From Elysia chlorotica (Eukaryota > Mollusca > Gastropoda > Plakobranchidae): a stretch of 64,000 nucleotides of DNA. Under the pieces are notes generated by a model. The model made no database searches, was not told the origin of the DNA, and saw only the letters and a program-made list of their open reading frames with translations. Within the stretch, counting starts at the first letter, position 1. Every line of letters starts with the position of its first letter. The translations under genes and the position numbers were made by a program. Below, piece after piece: positions 13,736 to 35,207 of this stretch. The DNA is taken from the NCBI GenBank assembly GCA_003991915.1, contig RQTK01000232.1, positions 165,267-229,266 on the forward strand. The letters run 5' to 3'.

Positions 13736-14870
13736 CAAATTGATCTAGTAGCTGACAATGAACACAGATTAATCTAACAAATATATTATAAATAGAAATT
13801 TTGAGGTGAAAAATACATCCAATTAGTGATTATTCTTGAAAATCATAAGATATGATTGCATTTCTTATGAGAATGATCAATTTTTAATTTTCTGAATCTT
13901 TTTCCCTCTTCACAAACTTTAAAAAGTCGAGTAGGCAGGAAGCACAATTGTTCACTCCAGTCAATGTTTTCAGTTATGCCCCCATGAACTTTACTTATCT
14001 GATGCAGAGTCCATTGTTCTGGATAATGTATCTTAATGTAGAGCCTTTGTTACACTTAAATTTGATTTGTATAGAGGAGTTTCTCTGGAAAGTGGTATGG
14101 CATTTCATAAATCATTAACGGCACCAGACTATAAATTCCTTTAATTTTTATGGTTAATGTCTGTTAATGAGAAGTTAAAATTATGACATATACTTCATGT
14201 TTCATGTATTGTTTGTTTTTTGTTTTGTTTTTTTTTTAGTTTTGTTTTTGTTTTTTTGTAAGAGAATTCATACTCACTTTTTAATGCAACTGTCCATCAT
14301 CCATGCTATATTTATATCATTTTTGTGTGCGAGTCATATACTCTCAAGAATGGCCAAATCTTCATAAGTGCTTTTGATCTTTGTTAGGATAAAGTTATAA
14401 TACTAATTAATAGTTAAATTTAAGATAAAACAATTGCCCTCAATAACTGCCTGAATCTGTGGAATATTTTTGAAAACTTTTGTTTTTTTTAAATTCTGTA
14501 TTAATAATATTTTATGAATGCACATGCCCTACAGTTCAAGTTCATGTTATTCCTAAAATAACCAAACCATTCTTGTATGTTAAGACCACAGGATCAGATT
14601 TTCCATACTCCTGAACGACTTTGTTGTTGTATACCCTTATGTTGTTTTTCTAGAAATGGTACCATACATTGATGTACCAGTCCTTGTGAGTCAGATGTTG
14701 AAAACCAGAAGTCTACTGGTCAGTTTTTGCCTCTTTTAAATATTTACAATGCATAATAAATGGCATTTTGTGGTTAGAACAAGTCTGACAGTCTGGAGTA
14801 GAATGAAAAAGATAAATAGACTTAAGGTTCTGTGCTGTTTTAGTTGTATTGTTCTATGTTTAAACCCATA

Positions 14871-14946
14871 GAGTTTGATTCCAGTTGGTTGACCTGTAGA
14901 AGACTGAGGAGTTTGATTCCAGTTGGTTGACCTGTAGAAGACTGAG
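14871..14946 (+). repeat. Tandem duplication of a 38-bp unit
   Basis: The unit GAGTTTGATTCCAGTTGGTT plus GACCTGTAGAAGACTGAG occurs twice head to tail at 14871 and 14909, without visible differences over the shared part. Confidence 0.9.
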
Positions 14947-16254
14947 ATATTCTTGAAGTCTTAAGGCATGTTAGAACACCGTTAATGCCTTTGTCCCACC
15001 TCCAGTATTAAAAGTACCGGTATTTTAAAATTTCAACAACATGAACTAAAGTTTTGAATTAATAAAGACAAGAAGTAAATTTTTTTACTTTTCTGTCCTT
15101 TTCCTAGGTCTAGCAATAACATCTTTTTTTCTGCAAGATTCAAGCAAGAGGTGGCTAAAATATGTTTAACAGTGTAATTTATTATTAAACCAGATTTGAA
15201 AGTGTTATTTGCAATTCATGAAGCACTGAATAATTATTCTCCATTATATAGTTTTCTGCATCTGTCTCAGAAGGTCTGGTTGCCAAGGTAATGCTGAGCT
15301 GCCAGTATTTTCATTTCAAGCAAATTCCTTCCTTTAGGCAAGTAGTACCTACTAGTGTAAGCCAAACAAAGAGCCAAAAACGAGTTGGAACAAAACTAAT
15401 TTTTTTAAAATAAAAATCATAGAAATAAAGTAATTAGAATCCCATTTAGAAATTAAAAAAGAGGTTAATTGTAACGGATAAGGTCAGCTTAAAAAAAGAT
15501 CAACTGCAAACCTCTACCCTGATTGTAATAAAATGAGACTTTTACGTATGTGTTCACGGTATGAATTTGAAGTTTTCCCTAAGATGAAAAGAGGCTAGAT
15601 TACTCAATTAGTTGTGTAGCCATATAAAAATTGCTTATCTTTTTTACTGATTACTCAATTAGTTGTGTAGTCTTGAATTTAGTTCACTCAGTATTGACAT
15701 TTGTTCATAGTCTGGTCTTGGATAATGAAAGAAGTGCAGTTGAAGAAATGGGATCTGATACCTTTTAAAAGTGTGAGTAAAAAATGTGGATCTTGTTAAC
15801 TTGTCTATCAAAACTAGATTCTTTTTAATACCAAAATTCTATGGGTGTCTTTTTTTTCAAAGTAACTCTAGTGATTATTATCTTAACTGTATCATGGTCC
15901 TATAGTGATGAAGGCAATGGTTGGCAGCTCTGCAGATGTATCTAATTTTGGCCTCAAGTTGTGTTGAATTTTAATCATACTGTCGCTACTGGCTTACATC
16001 TTTGGTGTTTCATCATGAGAAAGTGTTGTGGAATATCATCTTGCGATTGCATAAAGCTAGCCACCCCGAAACAGTAAAACCAACATTTTGTTGAAAGATG
16101 CTTGTTTGCTTGACTATTTCTGCTTGTTACTGTTGTTGCTGTTGTTGTTTGTTGTTGGTGTTTTTTATTTATTGTGATGGTTTATAAGTTGACTTTTAAA
16201 TGCTGCTTAAACATTTACATTTATTCTTATCCATTTTAGTTATACATATGTTGG

Positions 16255-16345
16255 AAAAGGGGGTGCTGTTGGAGCAGTATGTTGGGCGTTGGGCTAACAT
16301 GAAACTTGTTGGTTCGACCCCCTGCCTGGGCAAAATTTATTCCAG
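16255..16345 (+). repeat. tRNA-like SINE head of a second family
   Basis: GGGGGTGCTGTTGGAGCAGT resembles an A-box region, and GTTGGTTCGACCCC resembles a pol III B box about 50 bp downstream. The following sequence does not match the tail of the 60598 SINE. It is not a tRNA gene because a cloverleaf cannot be closed. Confidence 0.5.
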
Positions 16346-18199
16346 GCCCCCTGTTCAACACAGTTTGGAATGGGTATCTGAAGCTCTTAATTCACAGCAA
16401 AACTTAGTGTGGCCAGTAAAGTAATGGCGTTTGCCAATAGAAAAAAACAGGAACCTAAATCTTATTTACCCAAAGCTCTGTCAAAGTGTGCGGGATACAT
16501 TGAAATTGGAATAAATGGTATAATAATAGTAATAAAGATATTGGAATTTTGCTATATATTAGCCTTATTGGGACTGCTAGCCGTAAGATTTACAAGTAGG
16601 GCCTACATTGTAGTTAGTTAGACTTCTCTCCACTAATAATTCTTCTTGGTAACTTGGAAAGATGATAAAATTCATACACGCTTGAACTTTAACATTAAAT
16701 GTGTAAACTGGTTCATATTCACATGCACAACGAAAACAAAAAACAAAAAAGAAGGAAAAAAACAGGTGAGGAATTGATGAAGCTTGCATAAGGAATGATA
16801 ATAGAATTTGTCTTTTATTATGTTGCAATTACAAAGTCAAAGATATAGATGTTATTCATGCTTTATTTTTATTTACAAAATAGTGCAATATTGTACCAGG
16901 TTGATTCACAATTTCAGACATGAAAAGATAGCATCAAGTGACAAGGAGAGCAAGAAAATGTGTTTTTTATCCAATCATTACAATCAAAAAGTCATCTTGG
17001 ATTTAAAAAGCTATTAATGGCAGTTGGATGGTTACACAGAGAAAACCTCTCAAAACGAAGTCTGATAATTCAAATTTGTCAAAACTAAATTTTGTTAGAG
17101 AAAATGTTATTTTTTTTCTCTTTGGCTCTAATAAAATGGGACTCATATTCATAATTCAAAGTTTTTCTGGTTTGGTTCTCTTTATTTGAAGCTCAGATTG
17201 CAAAGGTACTACCTGTCAAGCAGAATTCAATGCTTATTGCTTTTTAAAGAAATGTGGTTGGGAGAGTATAAATGTAAAAAAAATAATTTAAAAAACTATA
17301 TAACTGCAGTTTTTTTTAAATAAGATAAGTTATTATTGTATGCTTATTTTAACACTTCTGTGGTTCAGTATGTCCCCTTCTGTAATTCAAATCTTAAGCA
17401 ATTCAAATTATGAGGTCTCCTCTGTACATATAGCAATAGCAGTTACACAGAGTAGTGTTTTAAAGTTGATGTGATGTGATTCACAATATGCAATTTTATT
17501 GTATAATTATTTGAACAATCGTTTCAAGGCTTATTTTAGATGTATTGTTATGGTCATTGAAGGCAGACTTTTTGAAATTTCGTTTATGAACAATAGGGCA
17601 GCATAAAAATACATATAAAATCAATTAAAAACCAAAGTTGTATTTATTTATGTTTCAAAGAAGAAAAAACCCCAGTTACCAAAAAAGGTGTAAACCTTTA
17701 TTTGCCACATTGCTTCAAAAAGTGCTGTAATAAATCGCCGACAATTTGACTTCTATTAGATATTTTGCTAGCCACTCACTTATAAAAATTTGAATTGTGC
17801 ACACGTACAATAAAAAAATATTTGATTCCCTTAGAGTTAATATTTTTTTAACTGAAAAAAAAAGAGGATTAAGAGAATTGGAACAATTTAACTATAAAAT
17901 CCAATCACATGTAGGCATATTTGCTTTTTTTCTTTTGTAAAAAGCAGCTAACATCATTAACAAGACTCGCATTTAAGTAGAAACTCACTTCCTTTCATTG
18001 GGATTTATCAGGGTTGCCTTATTATTGGTGATGAAAGCAAATAAGTGAACAACTATGAAACTGGAAAAATCAATGGCACATGCATTTTGCAAGCATAATT
18101 AGAAGAGAGTTATATGGTATTTCCCTTAGTTTAAATTTATTTTCTTTCTCTTTTATTTTCAAAGAATATATTAGAAGATACGCACTGAAAGTAAAGTCA

Positions 18200-18342
18200 T
18201 TACCCAAGACAACCGCACATTTTTTTCTTTTTTTGTGTATGAGCTGGAGTTTCCGCTGGTTCGTCTTTCTTCTTCTCCTTTTTGGGAGCCTCTGTGGGCT
18301 CTCCAGTTTCTGGGTGTGCAGTGCGCTTACCCGCTTCAGGCG
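18200..18342 (-). CDS. Possible unidentified terminal exon, Lys/Pro/Glu-rich
   Basis: On the minus strand a CAG acceptor-like site precedes 18342. An open frame then runs to a TAA at 18202-18200. It reads PEAGKRTAHPETGEPTEAP followed by KKEKKKDEPAETP and a short tail ending MCGCLG. The patch is richer in G+C than its surroundings, which is why it stands out as possibly coding. I do not recognise the protein and found no upstream exon, so it may be a chance frame or a fragment of a gene or retrocopy. Confidence 0.2.
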
Positions 18343-18462
18343 CTGATCTTGGCAGGAGATTGATGTATCAGAAAGATAATAACAGGCAGATGTTAAGTGA
18401 GGAACTTATACAAAATAGTTAACACAGAAATCCATATTGACAAATAATATTAATTAGACAAG

Positions 18463-18545
18463 AGTATGTGTGTGTGTTGTTGCTTAGCATCCAATGTCAG
18501 CACTATATAGGCAATGCTCCGTATTAAAGTGTCCTTAGAGTTGTT
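18463..18545 (-). repeat. SINE tail relic, minus orientation
   Basis: TTAGCATCCAATGTCAGCACTATATAGGC is the reverse complement of the SINE tail block (tatatagtgctgatgttggacgttaa at 60598-60865) with a few changes. Confidence 0.5.
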
Positions 18546-19319
18546 TTTTTTCAATGCGAAACCTTAAATTATTAATTTTTTGGGGCTCATGTTCGACAAT
18601 ATGTTTGCTCTCATTACATAAGGTAAAAGTATTTTTAAACTCACTCACAGCATTTTTAAATTATGATGATAAAAAAAAAATAACCCTGCAATAGCAACTT
18701 TGGTCAGGTTGTATTTTTTATGTTTTTAAATAGGAAAGGGGAGGCCTCTTGATTGTGAAAGCCATTTTACATAATACATATTATAACTCACTTGGCAAGT
18801 CACTTATGTGTTCATAGTTAGATTTTTTTTTATCCCCATGATATAAATAAGGAGAGCAGGTGGCTTAAATGATTCAGTTTCTTGCCCTAAAATAAACATT
18901 TTAATCATCTCTAACAATTTTTTCATGCCGACCTCAATTAAATGATCAAGGTGAGTCACTTTGCCCCTCACAGATGCCCAGAAGCAATATTTTCAACTAT
19001 TCAAACATAAACCACATTCATTCAAACCATAGAAAATTCAAAAGCGATTTAAAAAAAAGTATTTTTTGTGCGTTTTGTTGTTTTTTACCTCAATTTCAAA
19101 TATTAAATAATTTTTCTAAACAATTTATGAATTACCTTTCTTAAAATGTGAAAGAAAATTATACAAATGAAATATCGAACCAAACTTACCTACTCAAGAG
19201 CTCAAAATGCTCGTCAGCTGCTCACGTGGCATTGACAAGATTGTAAGCTTTTGCTAGTTAAAGTATTAGCTCTGTACAGCACACTCATAAAAGATGACAG
19301 GCCCACTTTAGACTCAGAC

Positions 19320-20100
19320 TTGGCAACACATAACATGGCAAAATTGAATCGAATCTGGACTAGTAAAAAATCAGCTTCCAAACAAAGATGAGACTATTGA
19401 AAGCCTTTACTTTGTCAATTTTTCTATAGACCTACGTCAGTAAGAGCTGAATCATGACCGCCGAATTAAAATGTCGCATAGAGACATTGGAAGTACATGT
19501 CTGCTTACCATCTCTGGTCAAATGAATATGTTTAGCCCAGAATCGCATACCTGGCAGGTCCACAAGATCACCTCTTAAGGCCTCAGACATACTGAGCCAG
19601 GGTTGAAGATAACACAAGAAGGCAAAAAATAAACGGAGGACTGCTTAATGCAGATAAAATGGACAGATGACCGATGGTCTGTTTATACTGTATCGGGCTT
19701 GAGGTCAACTGTTCAGGACAGCCACATCACAATGCTGCATGCAGCTGTGTTAAATGAGCTGTATTAAAGTATTTGCACAAAACATTATGAAAGCCACACA
19801 TTGATTGATAGGCACAAAATATCTACGTTTTTTAATATTGAAACGACTCAAATTTCCTAGCTCAGTATATCTGAGCCGTGAGACTTCTAAAGATTAGAAG
19901 ATTGGCACGGTTTGGACACATCGGGCACAAAGACTCCATCCCCGAGATTGTCTTGCACAACACCTTAGGTTGGTTTGACAACTTTAAGGACTGAACTGGA
20001 CTAGATAGCCCAACTCGGAAAAGGCTAGCAGAAAACCAGAAAACAGGCCCTTCTGACAATTTCCTGCACAAGCCATGTTCCTTGACTCCCCTAATAGTAC
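19320..20100 (+). pseudogene. Decayed 3' end of a non-LTR retrotransposon ORF2
   Basis: Conceptual translation on the plus strand gives pieces typical of the region after the reverse transcriptase core of LINEs. These are MAKLNRIWTSKKSASK near 19335-19385, then ARFGHIGHKDSIPEIVLHN near 19907-19965, then WFDNFKD and TGLDSPTRKRLAENQKT. Stops and frame changes interrupt it, and the section between about 19440 and 19880 is poorly conserved. It is a dead fragment. Confidence 0.7.
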
Positions 20101-20399
20101 CAACCCATTAATGAAGAGTAGGAAGGTAAGGCGAGGTCTGAGAAATTTTTAAATAACAATCTATACCAACTACATCCATGAGTTTAAACAAAGATCAAAT
20201 CCAGATCTAAAACCTGATTCTACTTCACTAATGATATTAATTTTTTTCAATAAACAACATTCTAATTCCCATGTATATAAACTGTATTGTGTTTCAAAGA
20301 TCTGTATTCTCTATTTGATGTAACTGATTTTCTGTACATGTAATATTTTTTTATATAATTAATAAGATTGACCGCCACCTACTCCAGCTGTAACTAAGG

Positions 20400-20625
20400 A
20401 AACAATTTTTGTAAATGAAATCCAATACCTTGGAATGAATCTCTTCACAGATGGGTAATCACATCCACTCACAATTGAACCCCGGCTGTCTGCTTTTATA
20501 TCCATCAAAGACAAGTGTCGGCTTAGTGCCAATCTAATGAGATTGTTTTTTCTAGTCCCACATTGATCGGTCTTCAACCTTATATTTTTGTACACTGTGT
20601 ACAATACTATTAAGTGACGTATTTA
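20400..20625 (+). pseudogene. Second LINE fragment (YLG motif region)
   Basis: The plus-strand frame reads EIQYLGMNLFTDG, a stop, then SHPLTIEPRLSAF and KCRLSANLMRLFF. This resembles the conserved YLGxxxxxDG segment after the LINE reverse transcriptase active site. It is out of order relative to the fragment at 19320-20100, so it is likely a separate copy or rearranged. Confidence 0.45.
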
Positions 20626-21160
20626 TGATATGTGGAGTCCAGTACCACCTGTCTGCCGTCAACACCTAGGTTTATGTGTCACTTCCAAGAGACAAACATG
20701 ATTGTCAGGTGTATTAACATTAATGAGTTCTGTCCAAGTATCAAGTGCTTGACGCCAAGCAATAGCGTCAACTCTTTTGTGACCAAGGTGTTTTAAATCA
20801 ACATGAGAGGACTTATTAAAAAATTGAAAATTGGTATGATTCATACATTTTCAACATTGCTGAATTCAATAATGAAATCATATTTGTCAATATCTTTAAA
20901 CCTGAAGTCTTTTTATAGGAACCAAATAAGAGAGTACATTTCCACAAATGTGCACATGTACACCAATGAATATTTGTGATGCTTCTAGTTCTGTGTAGCA
21001 GAGGGTTGTCAATCTGTACATCAGAAACATTGGCACAGATATTAAAAATTTATAAACTGGTAGCAGCAAAAATGTATCCCTTGTTATGGGCAGACTTGAT
21101 CACATCAACATTTTGTATTATTAATTTTTAGCATTATTTTTTTTTAAATTGTTGTTGTTA

Positions 21161-21163
<3 letters not shown>

Positions 21164-21215
<52 letters not shown>

Positions 21216-21238
21216 CATTATTATTATTATTATTATTG
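21164..21238. repeat. (TTA)n microsatellite
   Basis: About 24 uninterrupted trinucleotide units, with one TCA variant near 21217. Confidence 0.95.
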
Positions 21239-22794
21239 ATAACATAATTTTTTTGCATTTTCTTAAAATTAAATAACACTTTCTGATTCTTATGTATCTA
21301 TACCCTAAAGTTGTCCTCCTGCTTCATGACACTGATGAATAAGAGACTAATTTGTGGAAGAAATAATTATTTCCCATTTACAATTTCAATTCTTTTTTAA
21401 TCCCTGGACACCTACAAGTATTGACAACAATGCATATAAGCTCCTTTTTTTAAATTCTTATTTGGCAACATTGGACCATTTCTCCAGTAGCACATTCATT
21501 TAAAGACATAAATGCTTGTGACTTTAGCCATAGGAAGTTAAGCGGTGACCACAGACATGAATTTTTTCCAAATTCATGACTACTAGTGATAAAGGTGCAG
21601 AATTATGCAAGTATGTATACAGGTAGTTGGTAGAAACCATGCCATATGTGGATTCAAAGACAGTCAATGGCACTGGTAGTCATGACAAAAGTTGGTGAGA
21701 GAAGTTGACAGTGGTCATGAAAATAGATGCAGTCACAGAGACACAGACAGATAACTGGGCACGACAATAGCTGCAGAGACATATAGCTGTGGTTGTAGAA
21801 TACAAGTAGCTGCCAGTGGATGAGACAATAGTGAAAAAATGTTTATTGACTGTCATCAGTACCCTTGACAATTGATATGTACACAATGACAGCACAACAG
21901 TTGGCAAGTGTCAAGACAGTTACAAATATACAGACACTAAGCCCCCCTGGAGCTGAAAATTTTTCAAGATTTTCGTCCGTTTAGAGAGACACTTAGAATG
22001 TCCCTGAGGTGATAAATGGTTAAATTTATTAAAGGAAATAGATGTATTACATTCACTTTTACTCGCTAACATATATTTACAGGTAAACAATACGTACAGA
22101 TTTTCTTCTTAACCGGCTTCCATTTAGACCTGTTGTTTTTGTGTGTATATTCAGACACAGTAAAATTTTAACTGTGTTGGGTGCGTCCATTTCATAAAGG
22201 AATAAACATGAGTTGTTTTTTTTGTGGGTTTTTTTTCAATAGAAGAAACATTATAGTCTGAAATCCAGACAGAGATCTAGATTATGTGAATTTAGAATTA
22301 AATTATATTAGATGCAGAATGTGCCGATCGTCGGATATGCTGTAGCTATCACATTATTACATCTAGGTTAGATCTAGCTTCAGCTGGATACAGACCTCGA
22401 TTATTTTCTATTATAAAAGTTACCACAGGACCGTGCATGTTAAATTCGCTGATTATCAATAAGCTTAGAACGGCCAAGGTTCTGTCATTAAAATAGCCAG
22501 CAGATTCGAGTCAGATCAAACACAGCCTAGCTGGAATCAATTTGTCAGAAAAGATGAAGATGGACAGATCGGTATAATTCCGAAGAATAAACGATGTCGA
22601 TTGGATAAACTGGAGGTTAAAATCAGTAACCCGGATGAGGTCAACTGTAGTGCGGATATCAATAAAACAGTATTATGCAAATTTAATAAACAACGAAAAG
22701 ACATTGCATGTCGATAAACATTGTTCTTTGCTTTTCTTTTCCGTACTGACAAACTTGAATAAACTTCTATTTCTACTCGGACTTTAGTGGCTTG

Positions 22795-22840
22795 GTTGGT
22801 TGGTTGGGTTTTTAACGTCCAACATCAGCAACATTGTTTT
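22795..22840 (-). repeat. SINE tail, minus orientation
   Basis: TTTTTAACGTCCAACATCAGCAACA is the reverse complement of the tail of the 60598 SINE, preceded by a TTGG repeat. The rest of the element is not recognisable. Confidence 0.6.
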
Positions 22841-23099
22841 GCTTTAAGCGGTGGAGTTGTTCAGAAGGGCGCATTTCGGAACTTAAAGAGCGTATAATTT
22901 TCACTTTAAAAACTGCGCCAAAGTATGTGAGATGTGACCTCGGAAATTACCGGTTTACTGCTACTAGTGCTAGATGGGTTCCGAGATAAAGCTCTAAGTC
23001 AGTAAAACTAATGGTCCTCGTGACTGTGTATCTAGGCTTTGTGCAAGCAATTAGGGCTGAAAGGCACATAGAGCCTAGTACAAGCATTTCCTTCCAGAA

Positions 23100-23253
23100 A
23101 AGAAAAAAAACATGGCGGTGTCGCCAGCTTTCCAGAATTTTCAGAGGGAAAGCTTTCTGGACATCAGACTCAAAAGTCCGGATAATTTCCGGAGGGTCCG
23201 AACATAAATTATACTTCCGGAATTCCCAAGTTTCCGGAAAAGTGGCATCCCTG
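23100..23253 (-). mobile_element. Terminus of a DNA transposon with CAGGGATGCCACT end
   Basis: Read on the minus strand from 23253, the sequence begins CAGGGATGCCACTTTTCCGG. It continues with several spaced TCCGGA blocks (TTTCCGGAA, ATTCCGGAAG, CTCCGGAAATTATCCGGA). The CAG...TGCCA start and repeated subterminal motif suggest an hAT-like element end. No transposase or second terminus was identified. Confidence 0.45.
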
Positions 23254-24743
23254 ATAGATATTTGAGAAATAAAAAATATTTTAATCCAAAGGGTTGAAAT
23301 AAGATTGACCACCTTTAATATTTTCATTACTAAAATCTTCATCTATAGGATATTCATCAATATGATTAACAGAACCTTCTAAAGAGGTGTCAAAAAGTTT
23401 ACTTCGAAAAATCATGGACCTACTTTCTGAGCAACTATCATCACAATTTCAAGCACAGTAAAATTGTAAATAAAAATTGGGTATTTTATTAGTAGAGTCC
23501 ACATGTTTTGAGCTATATTATTGATTAAACTCCATTGCCCATCTCTGACTTTTGTTTTATTGAATATTATGGGTAAGAAGTTGAAGTATTTAACTTAAAT
23601 CATCTGCATTTGTATCTTCTGTATAGATGTTATACATTTTCATATCATTCAAAACAAACAAAAAATGTTCAAAACTAACCTCTTTGACGGGCTACAGGAA
23701 GATTTTTTTTTAAAGAGCCTAAAACCAACAAACATCTTCTCATGGTTAACTAAATCTATATCTACCTATGAATTTTGTTTTTACCCCTGAAACCCTTTCT
23801 ATGGATGACAGTCATAACAACGCACAAGATCAGCTATGTGAACAGAAAATCAACTCAATAACGCATGTTTTATTGTACAGCCATATCTGTATTTCACACA
23901 TACTATACTATACTTCCACATCAAAGTAAAAAACAGGACAGAAGTTTCTATCATCATAAAGAACAAAAAGGGACCAATATAAAAGATAAGCACCTTGCCG
24001 TTATTTTAAAAAATACAAGAGAAAACAGAGATCATCTTCATCTGTATTGATAACAGTCGGAGTTGTTTGGCTAATTATTTTACTTTTGATCTTTCCATGC
24101 TTAAAAGAAATTACAGTAAAGCCAAGTGTGAATCAAACTGGAAATAAAACAATCAACATGTAAAAGAATACTGAAATTTTTAAAAATCCAAAATCACAAG
24201 TTGTATTACATGATTCTTCTTCAACAATAGGTATAATCTCAATCAAAACTTGTACAGATCTGTCAGTAGAATTTTCTCAAAGACAAACAAGTAGCCACAT
24301 GCGTAAATTTATATGTAAGATACTAGCTAGTCAACTACGAAGGCTAATCTAAAGCAATCTCAGAGTATTTCAATTATCATAACTGTTGTTGTTGAGATAA
24401 TGGAAATTCTAAAAATAGTTTGATGGCACAATTAATTACCTCTGCATCTATGCTACAAGTTTACAAAAATTGTGCATGGTTTATATATAACCTTCAAATT
24501 GATTTATTTTTAATATACAATGTATACAGTTTTTTTACTTGTTTATCTAAGATAAATCTATTTAAGGTTGAATTTAAAAAAAAGCACATAAAAATGTTTA
24601 ACACCAGCGTGTGCAAGAAAACAATATGCAATGCATAATGGAACAAGGGAAAATTCAAATCAGATAGAACAAAATCTGATATGAAATAAAGAGCATTTTT
24701 TTTCCTTCAAATGCCAAAGATGTAAATCAGATGGAGTGTTTAT

Positions 24744-35207
<10,464 letters not shown>

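Larger units (their letters stand above)
10201..18195. other. Long AT-rich intergenic stretch with few recognisable elements
   Basis: No exon with recognisable homology was found on either strand. Poly-T/poly-A runs are common. Items I could pick out are a 38-bp tandem duplication at 14871-14946, a 24-bp direct repeat at 15598 and 15651, a relic SINE at 13528-13735 and a tRNA-like SINE head at 16255-16345. Part of the left end may belong to a longer 3' UTR of the M13 gene. Confidence 0.4.
20640..24743. other. Intergenic DNA, including the probable enolase 3' UTR
   Basis: No convincing gene was found. Contents include a (TTA)n microsatellite at 21164-21238, a SINE tail at 22795-22840, a DNA-transposon terminus at 23100-23253 and AT-rich filler. 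The part just below 24744 should contain the enolase 3' UTR. On the minus strand AATAAA overlaps the enolase stop codon, and other AATAAA motifs occur near 24500, so the cleavage site is not resolved. Confidence 0.4.

Noticed and set aside
22530..22713. Plus-strand frame DEDGQIGIIPKNKRCRLDKL as a possible exon
   Set aside because: Not recognised, no convincing acceptor or donor, and isolated in intergenic DNA.
22947..23342. 131-residue minus-strand open frame containing RDATFPETWEFRKYN
   Set aside because: It runs across the transposon terminus with repeated TCCGGA blocks, and no known protein motif is visible.
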